The position numbers were made by a program, and so were the translations under genes. The notes under the pieces are model-generated. The model saw nothing but the letters and a program-made list of their open reading frames with translations. It searched no databases and had not been told where the DNA came from. This document shows positions 16,142 through 25,644 of a DNA stretch of 64,000 bases, in pieces. Within the stretch, counting starts at the first letter, position 1, and every line of letters begins with the position of its first letter. The stretch is from Marinobacterium lacunae (lineage in GTDB: Bacteria > Pseudomonadota > Gammaproteobacteria > Pseudomonadales > Balneatricaceae): assembly GCF_000705555.1 (NCBI RefSeq), contig NZ_JMQN01000050.1, forward strand, positions 1-64,000, in the 5' to 3' direction.

Positions 16142-16684
16142 CTAGTTCGAAACGCGAATAAGATTGGCGTGAATCTTCCTGACCGACTGGTCGTCATTCT
16201 GTCGAATAAACTCGAGCGATAACCCATCTTCCGTGAGCGTACGGTTATAGACTTGCAGGTCAAAACCGCCATCATCGGTGATGATCATCGCGTAGACCGT
16301 ATGGGTATCGCCTTTTATACGTGCCCAAAAAAGCGGGTCTCCCTTCAGGGGATCGAGCGGAATCGGCTTGCCGAATACATCCCTTGCCATGGCCGATACC
16401 TGCAGGGACTTGCGTTTCGATTGGGTAAAACGGATGTTGTAGGTCACACGCTTGGTTCGATCGTGAGATTTATGTATGACCGTGGACCACTTGACGAAAT
16501 AATCGGTGCTGTCGTCTATTCCACCTATGGTCACGCTCATATCCCTCCCCAACTCTTCAGAGGATTCCGCATGGCCGATGTAGCTGCCAAAAAACTCTTC
16601 GATTTTACGGTCGTCAGCAAACACAATACCGGATGCAATCAGGTACAAAATCCCTGACATTAGCGATAGCCTAAATGCCCGCAT
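16142..16684 (-). CDS. Periplasmic protein of unknown function, cotranscribed with the cyclase
   Basis: The product is 180 residues with an N-terminal signal peptide (hydrophobic stretch about 6-22, cleavage near IVFA-DD). The mature part begins KIEEFFGSYIGHAES and looks like a small beta-rich domain; I do not recognise a named family. AAGGA seven bases before the ATG supports the start. The gap to the following cyclase gene is only 4 bp, so translation is probably coupled. A role in presenting a signal to the cyclase's periplasmic domain is plausible but unproven. Confidence 0.65.
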   Translation of the reverse strand: MRAFRLSLMSGILYLIASGIVFADDRKIEEFFGSYIGHAESSEELGRDMSVTIGGIDDSTDYFVKWSTVIHKSHDRTKRVTYNIRFTQSKRKSLQVSAMARDVFGKPIPLDPLKGDPLFWARIKGDTHTVYAMIITDDGGFDLQVYNRTLTEDGLSLEFIRQNDDQSVRKIHANLIRVSN

Positions 16685-16885
16685 GATTATTCCTTCAAAA
16701 ATGGGGAGTACTACTGTCCATAATAGCTGGCCGGCACCATGATCTCACTAAAATAAGTGCGCATCAGAGCGATGCGAAAACGAGACAGATCTTCTATGAT
16801 GCTCCTTAAAGGAGTGATCTCACCGATCCGTTCTGCTGCATACACCGACTGACCAGCATACATTTCAGGTAAGGGAGCGCAGGCT

Positions 16886-18757
16886 ATTAAACCTCTACTG
16901 GATATAAAGGACCTGGCGGTCGAGTTCAGCCTTCACGGTACATCTATTCCTGCGGTCAAAGGAGTGTCGTTCACCCTGTGGCCTGGCCAGACTTTGGCAC
17001 TGGTCGGAGAGTCCGGCTCCGGCAAAACCGTCACGGCCCAGGCGATCCTCGGCATCCTGCCGACAAACGCCCGTATCACCGGTGGTCAGATACTCTTTAC
17101 CCCCCCCAACCGCCAGACGGTCGACATCGCTCAGCTCTCGCCTAAAAGCCGCGACATGCACGATATCCGGGGCAACCAGATCTCGATCATTTTTCAGGAG
17201 CCTATGGTGTCGCTTTCACCGATGCACTCCATTGGCAACCAGATATCCGAGGCGATTCGCCTGCACAGGGACATACCGAAGTCGGAAGAGAAAAAACTGA
17301 CCATCGAAATGCTCGAACTGGCCGGATTCGCCCATCCCGAGCAGGCATTTAATGCCTACCCGTTCGAACTCTCCGGTGGATTACGGCAAAGAGCCATGAT
17401 TGCGATGGCACTGATCTGCCACCCATCGCTGTTGATTGCCGATGAGCCGACTACCGCCCTTGACGTAACGGTCCAGGCTCAAATCCTTCACCTGATCAAG
17501 TCGCTGCAATCGAAGCTCGAGATGGCCGTGCTGTTGATTACGCACGATCTTGGCGTTGTTGCCAATATGGCAGACGAGATGGTCGTGATGTATCACGGCG
17601 AAGTGATGGAAAGCGGTTCAAGCCAGGCGCTTTTCCGCACACCGCAGCACCCCTATCTCAAGGGGCTTTTCAGCGCCGTCCCTCACTTCGATATGAAACC
17701 GGGCGAGCGTCTGAAGCCTCTTAGGGAGATTAAGCATGAGTCCAAACCGTTCAGGCATGACGCCCCCGCTCGCGAAAAAGCTGCGGTATCAGCGGAGCCA
17801 CATCTGAGCATCCGTAATCTTTGCAAAGGCTACACCGCCCGCAAGCAAAGCTGGTTTAACCGAGAACCCAAACAGACAACCAAGGCCGTTCAGGATCTGA
17901 GTCTCGATATCGCGGTCGGCGAGTCTTTTGGGCTCGTCGGCGAGAGCGGGTGTGGCAAGACTACGCTCAGCAAGCTGCTGATGGGAGCGATCAAACCCGA
18001 TTCCGGGTCGATTACATACAATGCCCGCGGTAGCCAATTCGACATGTCCACGCTGCAGGGTGAGGCGTTGCGCGCCTTCAGGCGACATATCGGCATGGTG
18101 TTTCAGGACCCTCATGGAGCCCTGAACCCCCGCATGACCATTTTGAACATTTTGCGGGAACCGATGATCATCCATAACCTCGGCAACGAGGCCACACAGC
18201 GCAAACGTGCGGAAGATCTGCTGGCACTGGTGGGCCTGAGTTCACGGTTTCTCAACCGGTACCCCCACAGCCTATCGGGAGGACAGCGCCAGCGTGTCAG
18301 CATAGCCAGAGCCTTGGCGCTCGAACCTGAGCTTCTGATACTGGATGAACCCGTCTCCGCACTGGATGTTTCGGTACAGGCTCAGGTGCTCAACCTGTTG
18401 AAGGACCTGCAACAGGAGCTGGGGATAACCTATATTTTTATCTCTCACAATATTGCTGTGGTCGACTACATCGCCGACCGCATTGGTGTGATGTGCAGAG
18501 GCCGCCTGGTTGAAGTCGGGCATCGAGAGCAGATTTTGCGGCAGCCTGCCCACCCCTACACCCAAGCGCTGATGGCCGCGATCCCCTATCCGGACCTTGA
18601 CCGCACGCTCGACTTCAAGCTCATTACCGAGAGCAATTACAGCGACCCGGCCTGCTGGCCAGCGCCTTTCGGTCATGCACTGGATCAACACACGCAATGG
18701 AAGCAGATAGCCGACGCTCACTTGGTGCGAGTTGCTGAAGCGGAGATGGGAGCATGA
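16886..18757 (+). CDS. Peptide-type ABC transporter ATPase, two fused ATP-binding domains
   Basis: The product is 623 residues if it starts at ATT 16886. No ATG, GTG or TTG lies between the upstream in-frame stop (16850) and the ATG at 16964, and starting there would remove the first beta strand ([11 protein letters not shown]). AAGGGAG lies 8 bases before the ATT; CTG 16898 is the alternative. NBD1 (about 1-260) has [16 protein letters not shown] and [15 protein letters not shown]2 (about 300-560) has [16 protein letters not shown] and [12 protein letters not shown]. All ATPase motifs are intact. This is a DppD-DppF/YejF-type fusion that would power the two permeases downstream; the stop overlaps the next gene's ATG. 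Confidence 0.88.
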   Translation: MKPLLDIKDLAVEFSLHGTSIPAVKGVSFTLWPGQTLALVGESGSGKTVTAQAILGILPTNARITGGQILFTPPNRQTVDIAQLSPKSRDMHDIRGNQISIIFQEPMVSLSPMHSIGNQISEAIRLHRDIPKSEEKKLTIEMLELAGFAHPEQAFNAYPFELSGGLRQRAMIAMALICHPSLLIADEPTTALDVTVQAQILHLIKSLQSKLEMAVLLITHDLGVVANMADEMVVMYHGEVMESGSSQALFRTPQHPYLKGLFSAVPHFDMKPGERLKPLREIKHESKPFRHDAPAREKAAVSAEPHLSIRNLCKGYTARKQSWFNREPKQTTKAVQDLSLDIAVGESFGLVGESGCGKTTLSKLLMGAIKPDSGSITYNARGSQFDMSTLQGEALRAFRRHIGMVFQDPHGALNPRMTILNILREPMIIHNLGNEATQRKRAEDLLALVGLSSRFLNRYPHSLSGGQRQRVSIARALALEPELLILDEPVSALDVSVQAQVLNLLKDLQQELGITYIFISHNIAVVDYIADRIGVMCRGRLVEVGHREQILRQPAHPYTQALMAAIPYPDLDRTLDFKLITESNYSDPACWPAPFGHALDQHTQWKQIADAHLVRVAEAEMGA

Positions 18758-20688
18758 TGATCATCCGCTTAATGCTACTTGCAATTCTACTGTGTGCCTC
18801 AACCAGTCGGGCGGCAATTGGCCCCCTGCTCGAGCCGCCTCTGCTGCGCCCGAGTGTCGAATCCGGCGAATTACCACCGATCGACCAACGGCTACCGGAT
18901 ACGCCTTATGTCGACACGCTTCTGGATAACCAGCCCGACCTGTCTCCCGGTGAGTATGGTGGGCGCATACGGCTTCTCATGGGCAGCGGGAAAGACGTGC
19001 GACAGCTTGTTGTATATGGCTATGCCCGACTGATCGGCTTCAACAACCGCATGGAGCTTGTGCCGGATATACTCGACTCCTTTGACGTATTCGAGAATAG
19101 GCGCTTTACCTTCCACCTGCGCCCGGGGCACCGATGGTCGGATGGCACACCGTTTACCAGCGAGGATTTTCGCTATTTCTGGGACGACATTGCGATGAAC
19201 CCGGAGCTCTCGCCCTTCGGACCACCCGCGGCCATGATTGTCGACGGCCATCCGCCTGTTTTCGAGGTGCTCGATCGATACACCGTTCGCTACACCTGGC
19301 CTACGCCCAATCCTGAATTTCTACTTGCGCTGGCAGGCCCCAGCCCGCTCTATATCTACAGGCCAGCACACTATTTAAAGCAGTTTCATGCCAAATACGC
19401 CGATCCCGAATTGCTCGCGCAACGCGTGATTGAAGCCAAGATCAAGAAAAAGGAGTGGACAGGGCTTCATCAACGTCAGGACCATCAGTACAAGTTCGAT
19501 AACCCTGAGTTGCCGACCCTGCAACCTTGGATACCTGCAACCCCCCTACCGTCCGAGCACTTTGTATTTCAGCGCAACCCCTATTACCACAGGATCGACA
19601 GCCAAGGCCGGCAGCTGCCCTATCTGGACGAAGTGGATATCGATATTGCCAGCAGCAAACTGATACCGGCGAAAACAGGCGCAGGAGAGAGCGACCTGCA
19701 AGGCCGTTATCTGGAGATGAGCAACTACACCTTTCTGCGCGAAGCCGCTAAACGGGGCAGTTTCGACGTCAGGCTATGGAGCAGCTCACGAGGATCCAGA
19801 GTCGCCATCTACCCAAACCTCAACGCCAATGATGACACCTGGCGCCCGCTGCTGCGGGATGTGCGTTTTCGCCGTGCTCTGTCCCTTGCCATAAACCGAC
19901 ACGAAATCAATCAGGTCATTTACTTCGGTCTTGCGCTTGAAGGTGCCAATACCCTGATTCCCGACTCCCCCTTGTATAAGCCTGAATACCGCAGCGCTTG
20001 GTCTCACTTCAATCTTGATGAAGCCAATCGGCTGCTCGATGAGCTTGGCCTCACCGAACGTGACGCCCGAGGGGTGCGCTTGCTGCGTGACGGTCGCCCG
20101 GCTGAGATCATCATTCAGAGTGCAGGTGAAAGCACCGAGGAAACCGATGTGCTGGAACTTATCCGCGACAGTTGGATGGACGCCGGTATCAAGCTTCATG
20201 TCAAACCGACCGAGCGCGAGATTTTCCGTAACCGTATCTTCGCCGGGGATGCACTGATGTCGGTATGGTATGGACTGGAGAATGGCCTTGCCACAGCGAA
20301 TATGACCCCCGCAGAACTGGCACCGACCTCGCAACAGCAGCTGCAATGGCCCAAGTGGGGCAAGCACTACGAAACAGGACAGGAGACACCACCGGAGCTT
20401 CCTGAGGCCCAGCAGCTGCTTGATCTTTACGACCAGTGGCGGCACGCCAACGACACGCAGGAAAAGCAGGCGATATGGGACGACATGCTGCGCATCAACG
20501 CTGACCAGGTGTTTAGCATCGGTACTGTTACCGAGGTAAAGCAACCGATTGTCGTCAACAAACGATTACGCAACGTGCCCGAAAAAGCCTTGTGGAACTG
20601 GGAGCCCAACGCCTTCTTCGGCCGTTTCCGCCCTGACCGGTTCTGGCTTGAGCCGGACGCTACACGCTCGTCAGTGGGAGAGAAATAA
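18754..20688 (+). CDS. ABC transporter substrate-binding protein, family 5 (peptide/opine type)
   Basis: The product is 644 residues with a signal peptide ([20 protein letters not shown]). The mature protein has the SBP_bac_5 fold: FTFHLRPGHRWSDGTPFTSEDF (core FHLRPGHRWSDGTPFT) near residue 125 and VRFRRALSLAINRHEINQ near 370. It is about 100 residues longer than DppA, with extra sequence between the two lobes, and has many aromatic residues. The ATG overlaps the ATPase stop (ATGATGA), and the first permease follows by a one-base overlap. The ligand, a peptide-like or sugar-containing molecule, is unknown. Confidence 0.87.
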   Translation: MMIIRLMLLAILLCASTSRAAIGPLLEPPLLRPSVESGELPPIDQRLPDTPYVDTLLDNQPDLSPGEYGGRIRLLMGSGKDVRQLVVYGYARLIGFNNRMELVPDILDSFDVFENRRFTFHLRPGHRWSDGTPFTSEDFRYFWDDIAMNPELSPFGPPAAMIVDGHPPVFEVLDRYTVRYTWPTPNPEFLLALAGPSPLYIYRPAHYLKQFHAKYADPELLAQRVIEAKIKKKEWTGLHQRQDHQYKFDNPELPTLQPWIPATPLPSEHFVFQRNPYYHRIDSQGRQLPYLDEVDIDIASSKLIPAKTGAGESDLQGRYLEMSNYTFLREAAKRGSFDVRLWSSSRGSRVAIYPNLNANDDTWRPLLRDVRFRRALSLAINRHEINQVIYFGLALEGANTLIPDSPLYKPEYRSAWSHFNLDEANRLLDELGLTERDARGVRLLRDGRPAEIIIQSAGESTEETDVLELIRDSWMDAGIKLHVKPTEREIFRNRIFAGDALMSVWYGLENGLATANMTPAELAPTSQQQLQWPKWGKHYETGQETPPELPEAQQLLDLYDQWRHANDTQEKQAIWDDMLRINADQVFSIGTVTEVKQPIVVNKRLRNVPEKALWNWEPNAFFGRFRPDRFWLEPDATRSSVGEK

Positions 20689-21683
20689 TGGCGTATTATA
20701 TCGGGCGTCGCTTGTTACTGATGATTCCCACGCTGATTGTCATCAGTTTCATCATTTTCGTGATTATTCAGCTTCCACCCGGTGACTATCTCGAGAGCTA
20801 TGTCGCCGAACTGGAAAGTCAGGGCGAGTCGGTTGACCCGGCTCAGATAGCCGCACTGCGGCACCAGTATGGGCTAGATGAGCCGTTCCTCATCCAATAT
20901 ACGACCTGGGCCACAGGCATGTTGCATGGGGACTTCGGCTACTCGTTCGAGTACGGACTGCCGGTGACCGACGTGGTAGGCGACAGACTCTTTCTAACCG
21001 TGATCGTATCGCTGTTCACGATCGTGTTTACCTGGCTTATCGCTTTTCCCATCGGCATGTACACCGCGACCCACCAATACAGCTGGGGGGACTACGGTCT
21101 CACGCTGCTCGGTTTTCTCGGGCTTGCAACGCCCAACTTCCTGCTTGCGCTTGTGATGCTCTACTTCGCCAATGTGACATTCGGTATCTCGATAGGCGGG
21201 CTCATGGATCCAGAGTATCTCGACGCGCAATGGAGTTGGGACAAGCTGATGTCCATCCTCCAGCACCTCTGGATTCCGGTTATCGTTATCGGCACATCCG
21301 GCACTGCCGCCATGATACGGCGCCTGCGCGCTAACCTCCTTGATGAGCTGCATAAACCTTATGTAGTGACTGCACGTGCCAAGGGTGTACCGCCGTTCCG
21401 GCTGTTGGTGAAATACCCCCTGAGGGTCTCATTGAACTTCTTCGTCGCCGACGTGGGCAGCATGTTGCCAAGCATCATATCCGGCGCTGAAATCGTTGCC
21501 GTCGTGCTCTCCCTGCCGACGACCGGCCCTATTCTGATCTCCGCGCTTCAGAGCCAGGATATGTATCTGGCGGGGTCATTCCTGATGTTTTTGGCACTTT
21601 TGACCGTGATCGGGGTACTCGTCTCCGACATCGCGCTGGCGCTGCTTGATCCTCGGATACGGTTGGAAGGAGGGCGCATGTAA
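20688..21683 (+). CDS. ABC transporter permease, DppB type
   Basis: The product is 331 residues with six predicted membrane helices, starting IGRRLLLMIPTLIVISFIIF as DppB/OppB proteins do. The coupling-helix EAA region is VVTARAKGVPPFRLLVKY. It forms the channel with the next gene's product. Its stop overlaps the downstream ATG by one base (TAATG). Confidence 0.9.
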   Translation: MAYYIGRRLLLMIPTLIVISFIIFVIIQLPPGDYLESYVAELESQGESVDPAQIAALRHQYGLDEPFLIQYTTWATGMLHGDFGYSFEYGLPVTDVVGDRLFLTVIVSLFTIVFTWLIAFPIGMYTATHQYSWGDYGLTLLGFLGLATPNFLLALVMLYFANVTFGISIGGLMDPEYLDAQWSWDKLMSILQHLWIPVIVIGTSGTAAMIRRLRANLLDELHKPYVVTARAKGVPPFRLLVKYPLRVSLNFFVADVGSMLPSIISGAEIVAVVLSLPTTGPILISALQSQDMYLAGSFLMFLALLTVIGVLVSDIALALLDPRIRLEGGRM

Positions 21684-22846
21684 TGAAAACCATGCCAGAT
21701 ACTGGGCACTTCGTGTCCGACAAGCCTTTCGATCCTTACAGTGTCGAGAAGATTACGCCAGAACAGGAGCGGCTGTACTTCGCCTCTCAGTGGCGTCTGA
21801 TGTGGTGGGTATTCAAACGCCACCGGCTGGCACTGTTCTGCGGCGTTTTGCTGATCGTGATGTATCTGTCCATTCTGGTCGCGGAGTTTCTGGCCCCCTA
21901 TGCCCTGAAAACACGCCACACGGATTATATCTATTCACCTCCGCAGCCAATCCACCTGTTTCATGAAGGAGAATTTGTAGGCCCCTTCGTCTACGGCTGG
22001 GAGTACGAACTGGATATGGACAGGCTGCTGCGTGTCTATTCCGAGGACACCAGTCGTGTCTATCCGCTTTCATTTTTCTGCCAAGGCGATCCTTATGAGT
22101 TCTGGGGCATCTGGAAATCGGACCGTCATCTGGTGTGCGCGCCCGACGACGCAGCCCTTTTCATGCTGGGTACTGATAGGCTCGGTCGGGATATGTTGTC
22201 CCGTATCATCTATGGCGCGAGGATATCGCTGACCATTGGCCTGATCGGCATCATGGTCAGTTTCGTGCTGGGTGTAACGCTCGGTGGCTTCGCTGGATAC
22301 TACGGAGGCTGGGTCGACTCATCGGTTCAGCGCATCACGGAAGTGATTCGCTCCTTTCCGGAACTGCCGCTATGGATGGCGCTATCGGCCGTTCTGCCGG
22401 TTACCTGGAGCCCGATTTGGGTGTTCTTCGGGATCACCATCATACTCGCACTGCTGGACTGGACCGGCTTGGCAAGGGCCGTGCGCTCCAAACTGCTGGC
22501 CCTTCGCGAAGAGGACTACTGCATGGCGGCCGAGCTGATGGGCGCGCGCCCTGTGCGCGTCATCAGACGCCACCTGCTGCCGGGCATACTCAGCCATCTG
22601 ATCGCATCGGCAACACTGTCGATTCCGGCAATGATACTGGGTGAAACGGCGTTGAGCTTTCTTGGATTGGGGCTTAGACCACCGATCACCAGCTGGGGGG
22701 TTTTACTGAATGAGGCTCAGAACATCAATGTCGTCGCCATCTACCCTTGGCTAATGTTGCCGGTCGTTCCGGTGATCATCGTGATTCTGGCGTTCAACTT
22801 TTTCGGCGACGGCCTCAGGGACGCGGCCGATCCTTATAAGCACTGA
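21683..22846 (+). CDS. ABC transporter permease, DppC type, with extended periplasmic loop
   Basis: The product is 387 residues. Helix 1 (about 48-70) is followed by a periplasmic stretch of about 95 residues (71-165) before the family motif LGTDRLGRDMLSRIIYGARI; most DppC proteins have about 40-50 residues there. The remaining helices and the EAA region (CMAAELMGARPVRVIRRHLL) are standard. The long loop and the oversized binding protein may have evolved together for a bulky substrate. It is the last gene of the operon, ending 12 bp before a convergent gene. Confidence 0.88.
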   Translation: MKTMPDTGHFVSDKPFDPYSVEKITPEQERLYFASQWRLMWWVFKRHRLALFCGVLLIVMYLSILVAEFLAPYALKTRHTDYIYSPPQPIHLFHEGEFVGPFVYGWEYELDMDRLLRVYSEDTSRVYPLSFFCQGDPYEFWGIWKSDRHLVCAPDDAALFMLGTDRLGRDMLSRIIYGARISLTIGLIGIMVSFVLGVTLGGFAGYYGGWVDSSVQRITEVIRSFPELPLWMALSAVLPVTWSPIWVFFGITIILALLDWTGLARAVRSKLLALREEDYCMAAELMGARPVRVIRRHLLPGILSHLIASATLSIPAMILGETALSFLGLGLRPPITSWGVLLNEAQNINVVAIYPWLMLPVVPVIIVILAFNFFGDGLRDAADPYKH

Positions 22847-22858
22847 GCCACTACAGCG

Positions 22859-25489
22859 CTATTCGCTCAACAACTGCTGGAACGGCTCGCTGTTTGCTTC
22901 CAGATCGGCAAAGCTGCCCTGATCGACAAGGTGGCCATGCTCAAGCAGGATTACCTGCTCACAGAACTGAGCCAAGCGTGGGCGGCTACTGATCAATACC
23001 AAGCCACGGTCAGAGAGCACCTGTTTAAGGTTAGTCATGATCCTGAACTCCGTTGAGGGGTCGAAGTTCGACGTAGCGTCATTCACAATCACCACATCCG
23101 GCTTTCTAACCAGCATGCGGGCAAACGCCAGTTTCTGGCGCATGGCCAGCGATAGACGACGGCCACCGGTTCCGACATTGTACTCAAGGCCTGTCTCGCG
23201 AATGGCGCGTTCCAGTCCCATACGGCCCAACTCTTCGTGCACCAATGCTGCGATCTTTTCCTGACCACGTACAACACCGTAGACAACACGCCCGAACAGC
23301 ATATTTTCAAGCAGTGTCAGCCCCGAGTTGTAGGCGGCATTGTTGAAGTATTCAATATCGAGCGGACGCTGCCCCTCCTCTTTGCCATACCGTTGCGAGA
23401 ACACCTTGCGAGCCTGCAATATACGCTGTTTAAGACCTGTATCGATCAGCCCCAGACGGTGGCGTGCAGGGCACAGCTGGTAAGTCAGAGAGAGTAGTTT
23501 ACGGCAAAGCTCCGCATCGTCAGCATTGATCTCTTCCGAACTGGTGTCCTTGAGCAGCTCCCGGTACTCCGGCAAGTCCTCCGAGCGTATGAAACTGAAG
23601 CGCTCGAACAGATCGCTCTGCTCATCCACATCGGAAAACAACTCGACCATTATCTCGGCAAGACGCCGACCTATCAGCAGAAAGTCCTTGAGCAACCCCT
23701 GCTCACGCAAAAACTCGAGCGCAACCGGATTTCGCGACGCCTCATCAATCGTCAGATCATCCGCTTTCGATCCAAAGAGCATGTTCTCATGGACGGTGAG
23801 GTTATCGTTGTATTTGTCCCAGTCGAACGGCTCGACCAATCCGCTGTAATCCTCCTCCTGAAGGCGCAGACGCACAGACTCTCGTATCGCGAGAATGCGT
23901 TGTTCGAGCTCCGGCTCCGGACTGCTGAGTCTCATGTTCAGCCCCAGCTGGAACAGCTCTTCGAACATATCCATCTGCTCGATGACAGAGTGGAGATGGT
24001 CCGACAATTCGTGCTCCTCCTGCATGCCAAGGCGCCCCAGATCCACCCAGCTGCCATCAGGATCATCGCAACTGTTTCCGGCCTCCTTGGCCATACGGAT
24101 AAATCGCTCACGGTGAGCGTCGTCCCCTTGTGGTACGTAACGCCTGCGCAGAGGATAGGTGAGGTTGTCCCGAATAGTGCCGGCAAAGAGATGAACGTCG
24201 GGACCGACATACCCTATGTGCTCACCGATGGCTGACTCCGGCAACGTGCGCATATCCGCGCCGGCAAAAAACAGATTCCCCGCCGTTGGCAGCTCAAGAC
24301 GCGCCAGCAACAGCCCTGTTTCATGTATACCGCTGCTTCCCCGACCGACGATGGCCGTATGGGCCTGCAAACTGATAGTGAAATTGAGCTGTTCGAGTTT
24401 GCGCTGCCCCAATCCGACCTCATAGCTCAGGCGCCGAGCCTCCCAACAGCCCTGCTCCAGCTCAAGTGTAAGCACGGGGCCTTCCTGTAGTTCCGGGGCC
24501 AGCATCTCCGGCAGGTCGAACTGCTCGACAATCTGCTCGTATTTAATGCGGGCATCTTCCTTGCTCTGGTAGTAACGCAACAGCTCCTTCCATGGTGCGT
24601 CCAGATCCTTGTATGCGGCCAGCACCGCCACCAGCGCCCCCAGAGAAAGGTCACCTTTCAATACGAAAAAGCCGCCGATAAGGTAGAAGAAAAATGGCGT
24701 AACCTGAGCCAGAAAGTTGTTCAGAAATTTGATGAAAAACTTCTTTTTATAGATCTGCAGTCGGATACCGAAGATAAGACCTAAACGCTTGCTGATTTCG
24801 GCCTTTTCGTAATGGGATGTATCGTTGACATGCACCTCGTTCATGCCCGAAATCGTATCGCCAATGCGCTCACCTAACTTTCGCGCAGCAAAAACACGCT
24901 CCTTGCCCAGCAAGTTCACACTGCGTTGCAACTTTGGGATCAGATAGAGCTGAAAGGGATAAAGCGCGACGGCCGCCGCACCCAACATCAGATCCTGATT
25001 AAAGATGAAAAACAGATAGGTCAGCAGCAAGCCGCCTTGAAAGGCCGGTAACGCGTAGGCCTCGCCTACAAAGCCACCTAGCGGCTCCGTTTCGGCAATG
25101 ATGATCGGAATCAGCTCACCCTGAGAGACGTTTTCGAAACGCCGGGATGGGAAGCGCAGAAGCCGTTCGAAAAGCTGATAGCGCAAACGCCTGAGCGTAC
25201 GCTCACCAACAACACCACGGTAGACATTTAATACGTACTTGATAGCACCGTTGAGCAGCACCAATCCCAGGAAAACGAAGCAGAGCAGTATCAGGTAATC
25301 GAGCTGATCAAGCTCAACCCCCATAATGGCCTGAGGCGGATTGGCGCCCCCGATAGCGTCGTTGACGATACGTTTGGGAACTTCGAGGGTCGCGTAGACA
25401 AAGGGGAAAGAGATCAGCGTAAGCAGCAGTATAAGGACCTGGTCCTTAAGCGTGTAGCGCAGAATAAACTTGAATATTGACGAATCCAT
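22859..25489 (-). CDS. ABC exporter-like protein with degenerate ATPase and large insertion
   Basis: The product is 876 residues from the ATG at 25489; numbers here count from ten codons upstream. An exporter-type membrane domain with six helices (about 15-320) leads into an ATP-binding domain with decayed motifs. Walker A is GRGSSGIHETG (His for Lys, 393-402). The Q-loop reads GYVGPDVHLF. The signature is RRLSLAMRQK instead of LSGGQ. Walker B is VVIVNDATSNFD (Asn-Asp for Asp-Glu), and the H-loop His is lost (LISSRPR). About 280 residues are inserted, in which the post-Q-loop motif recurs three times: TIRDNLTYP (448), TVHENMLFG (575) and TLLENMLFG (735). ATP hydrolysis looks unlikely. It is divergent from a glycosyltransferase operon and probably belongs to it. 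Confidence 0.75.
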   Translation of the reverse strand: MDSSIFKFILRYTLKDQVLILLLTLISFPFVYATLEVPKRIVNDAIGGANPPQAIMGVELDQLDYLILLCFVFLGLVLLNGAIKYVLNVYRGVVGERTLRRLRYQLFERLLRFPSRRFENVSQGELIPIIIAETEPLGGFVGEAYALPAFQGGLLLTYLFFIFNQDLMLGAAAVALYPFQLYLIPKLQRSVNLLGKERVFAARKLGERIGDTISGMNEVHVNDTSHYEKAEISKRLGLIFGIRLQIYKKKFFIKFLNNFLAQVTPFFFYLIGGFFVLKGDLSLGALVAVLAAYKDLDAPWKELLRYYQSKEDARIKYEQIVEQFDLPEMLAPELQEGPVLTLELEQGCWEARRLSYEVGLGQRKLEQLNFTISLQAHTAIVGRGSSGIHETGLLLARLELPTAGNLFFAGADMRTLPESAIGEHIGYVGPDVHLFAGTIRDNLTYPLRRRYVPQGDDAHRERFIRMAKEAGNSCDDPDGSWVDLGRLGMQEEHELSDHLHSVIEQMDMFEELFQLGLNMRLSSPEPELEQRILAIRESVRLRLQEEDYSGLVEPFDWDKYNDNLTVHENMLFGSKADDLTIDEASRNPVALEFLREQGLLKDFLLIGRRLAEIMVELFSDVDEQSDLFERFSFIRSEDLPEYRELLKDTSSEEINADDAELCRKLLSLTYQLCPARHRLGLIDTGLKQRILQARKVFSQRYGKEEGQRPLDIEYFNNAAYNSGLTLLENMLFGRVVYGVVRGQEKIAALVHEELGRMGLERAIRETGLEYNVGTGGRRLSLAMRQKLAFARMLVRKPDVVIVNDATSNFDPSTEFRIMTNLKQVLSDRGLVLISSRPRLAQFCEQVILLEHGHLVDQGSFADLEANSEPFQQLLSE

Positions 25490-25644
25490 CCTGCATTCCC
25501 GATATGCTGTCCGGCCCAAGCGGCTTTCTTTCCCTCTATTACAGTATCACTATATCATCTGCACCGCCGTTCACTAGTCTACCTAAGGTCGGGTTGAGAA
25601 TTTTTGCGGCAATTAGCGTCGGCCAAGCACCCAGGAAGTACACC

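Noticed and set aside
25477-25644. The upstream extension of the first glycosyltransferase
   Set aside because: The extra 56 residues have no ribosome site and overlap the divergent promoter; ATG 25645 has a good AGGAAG site and starts the fold directly.
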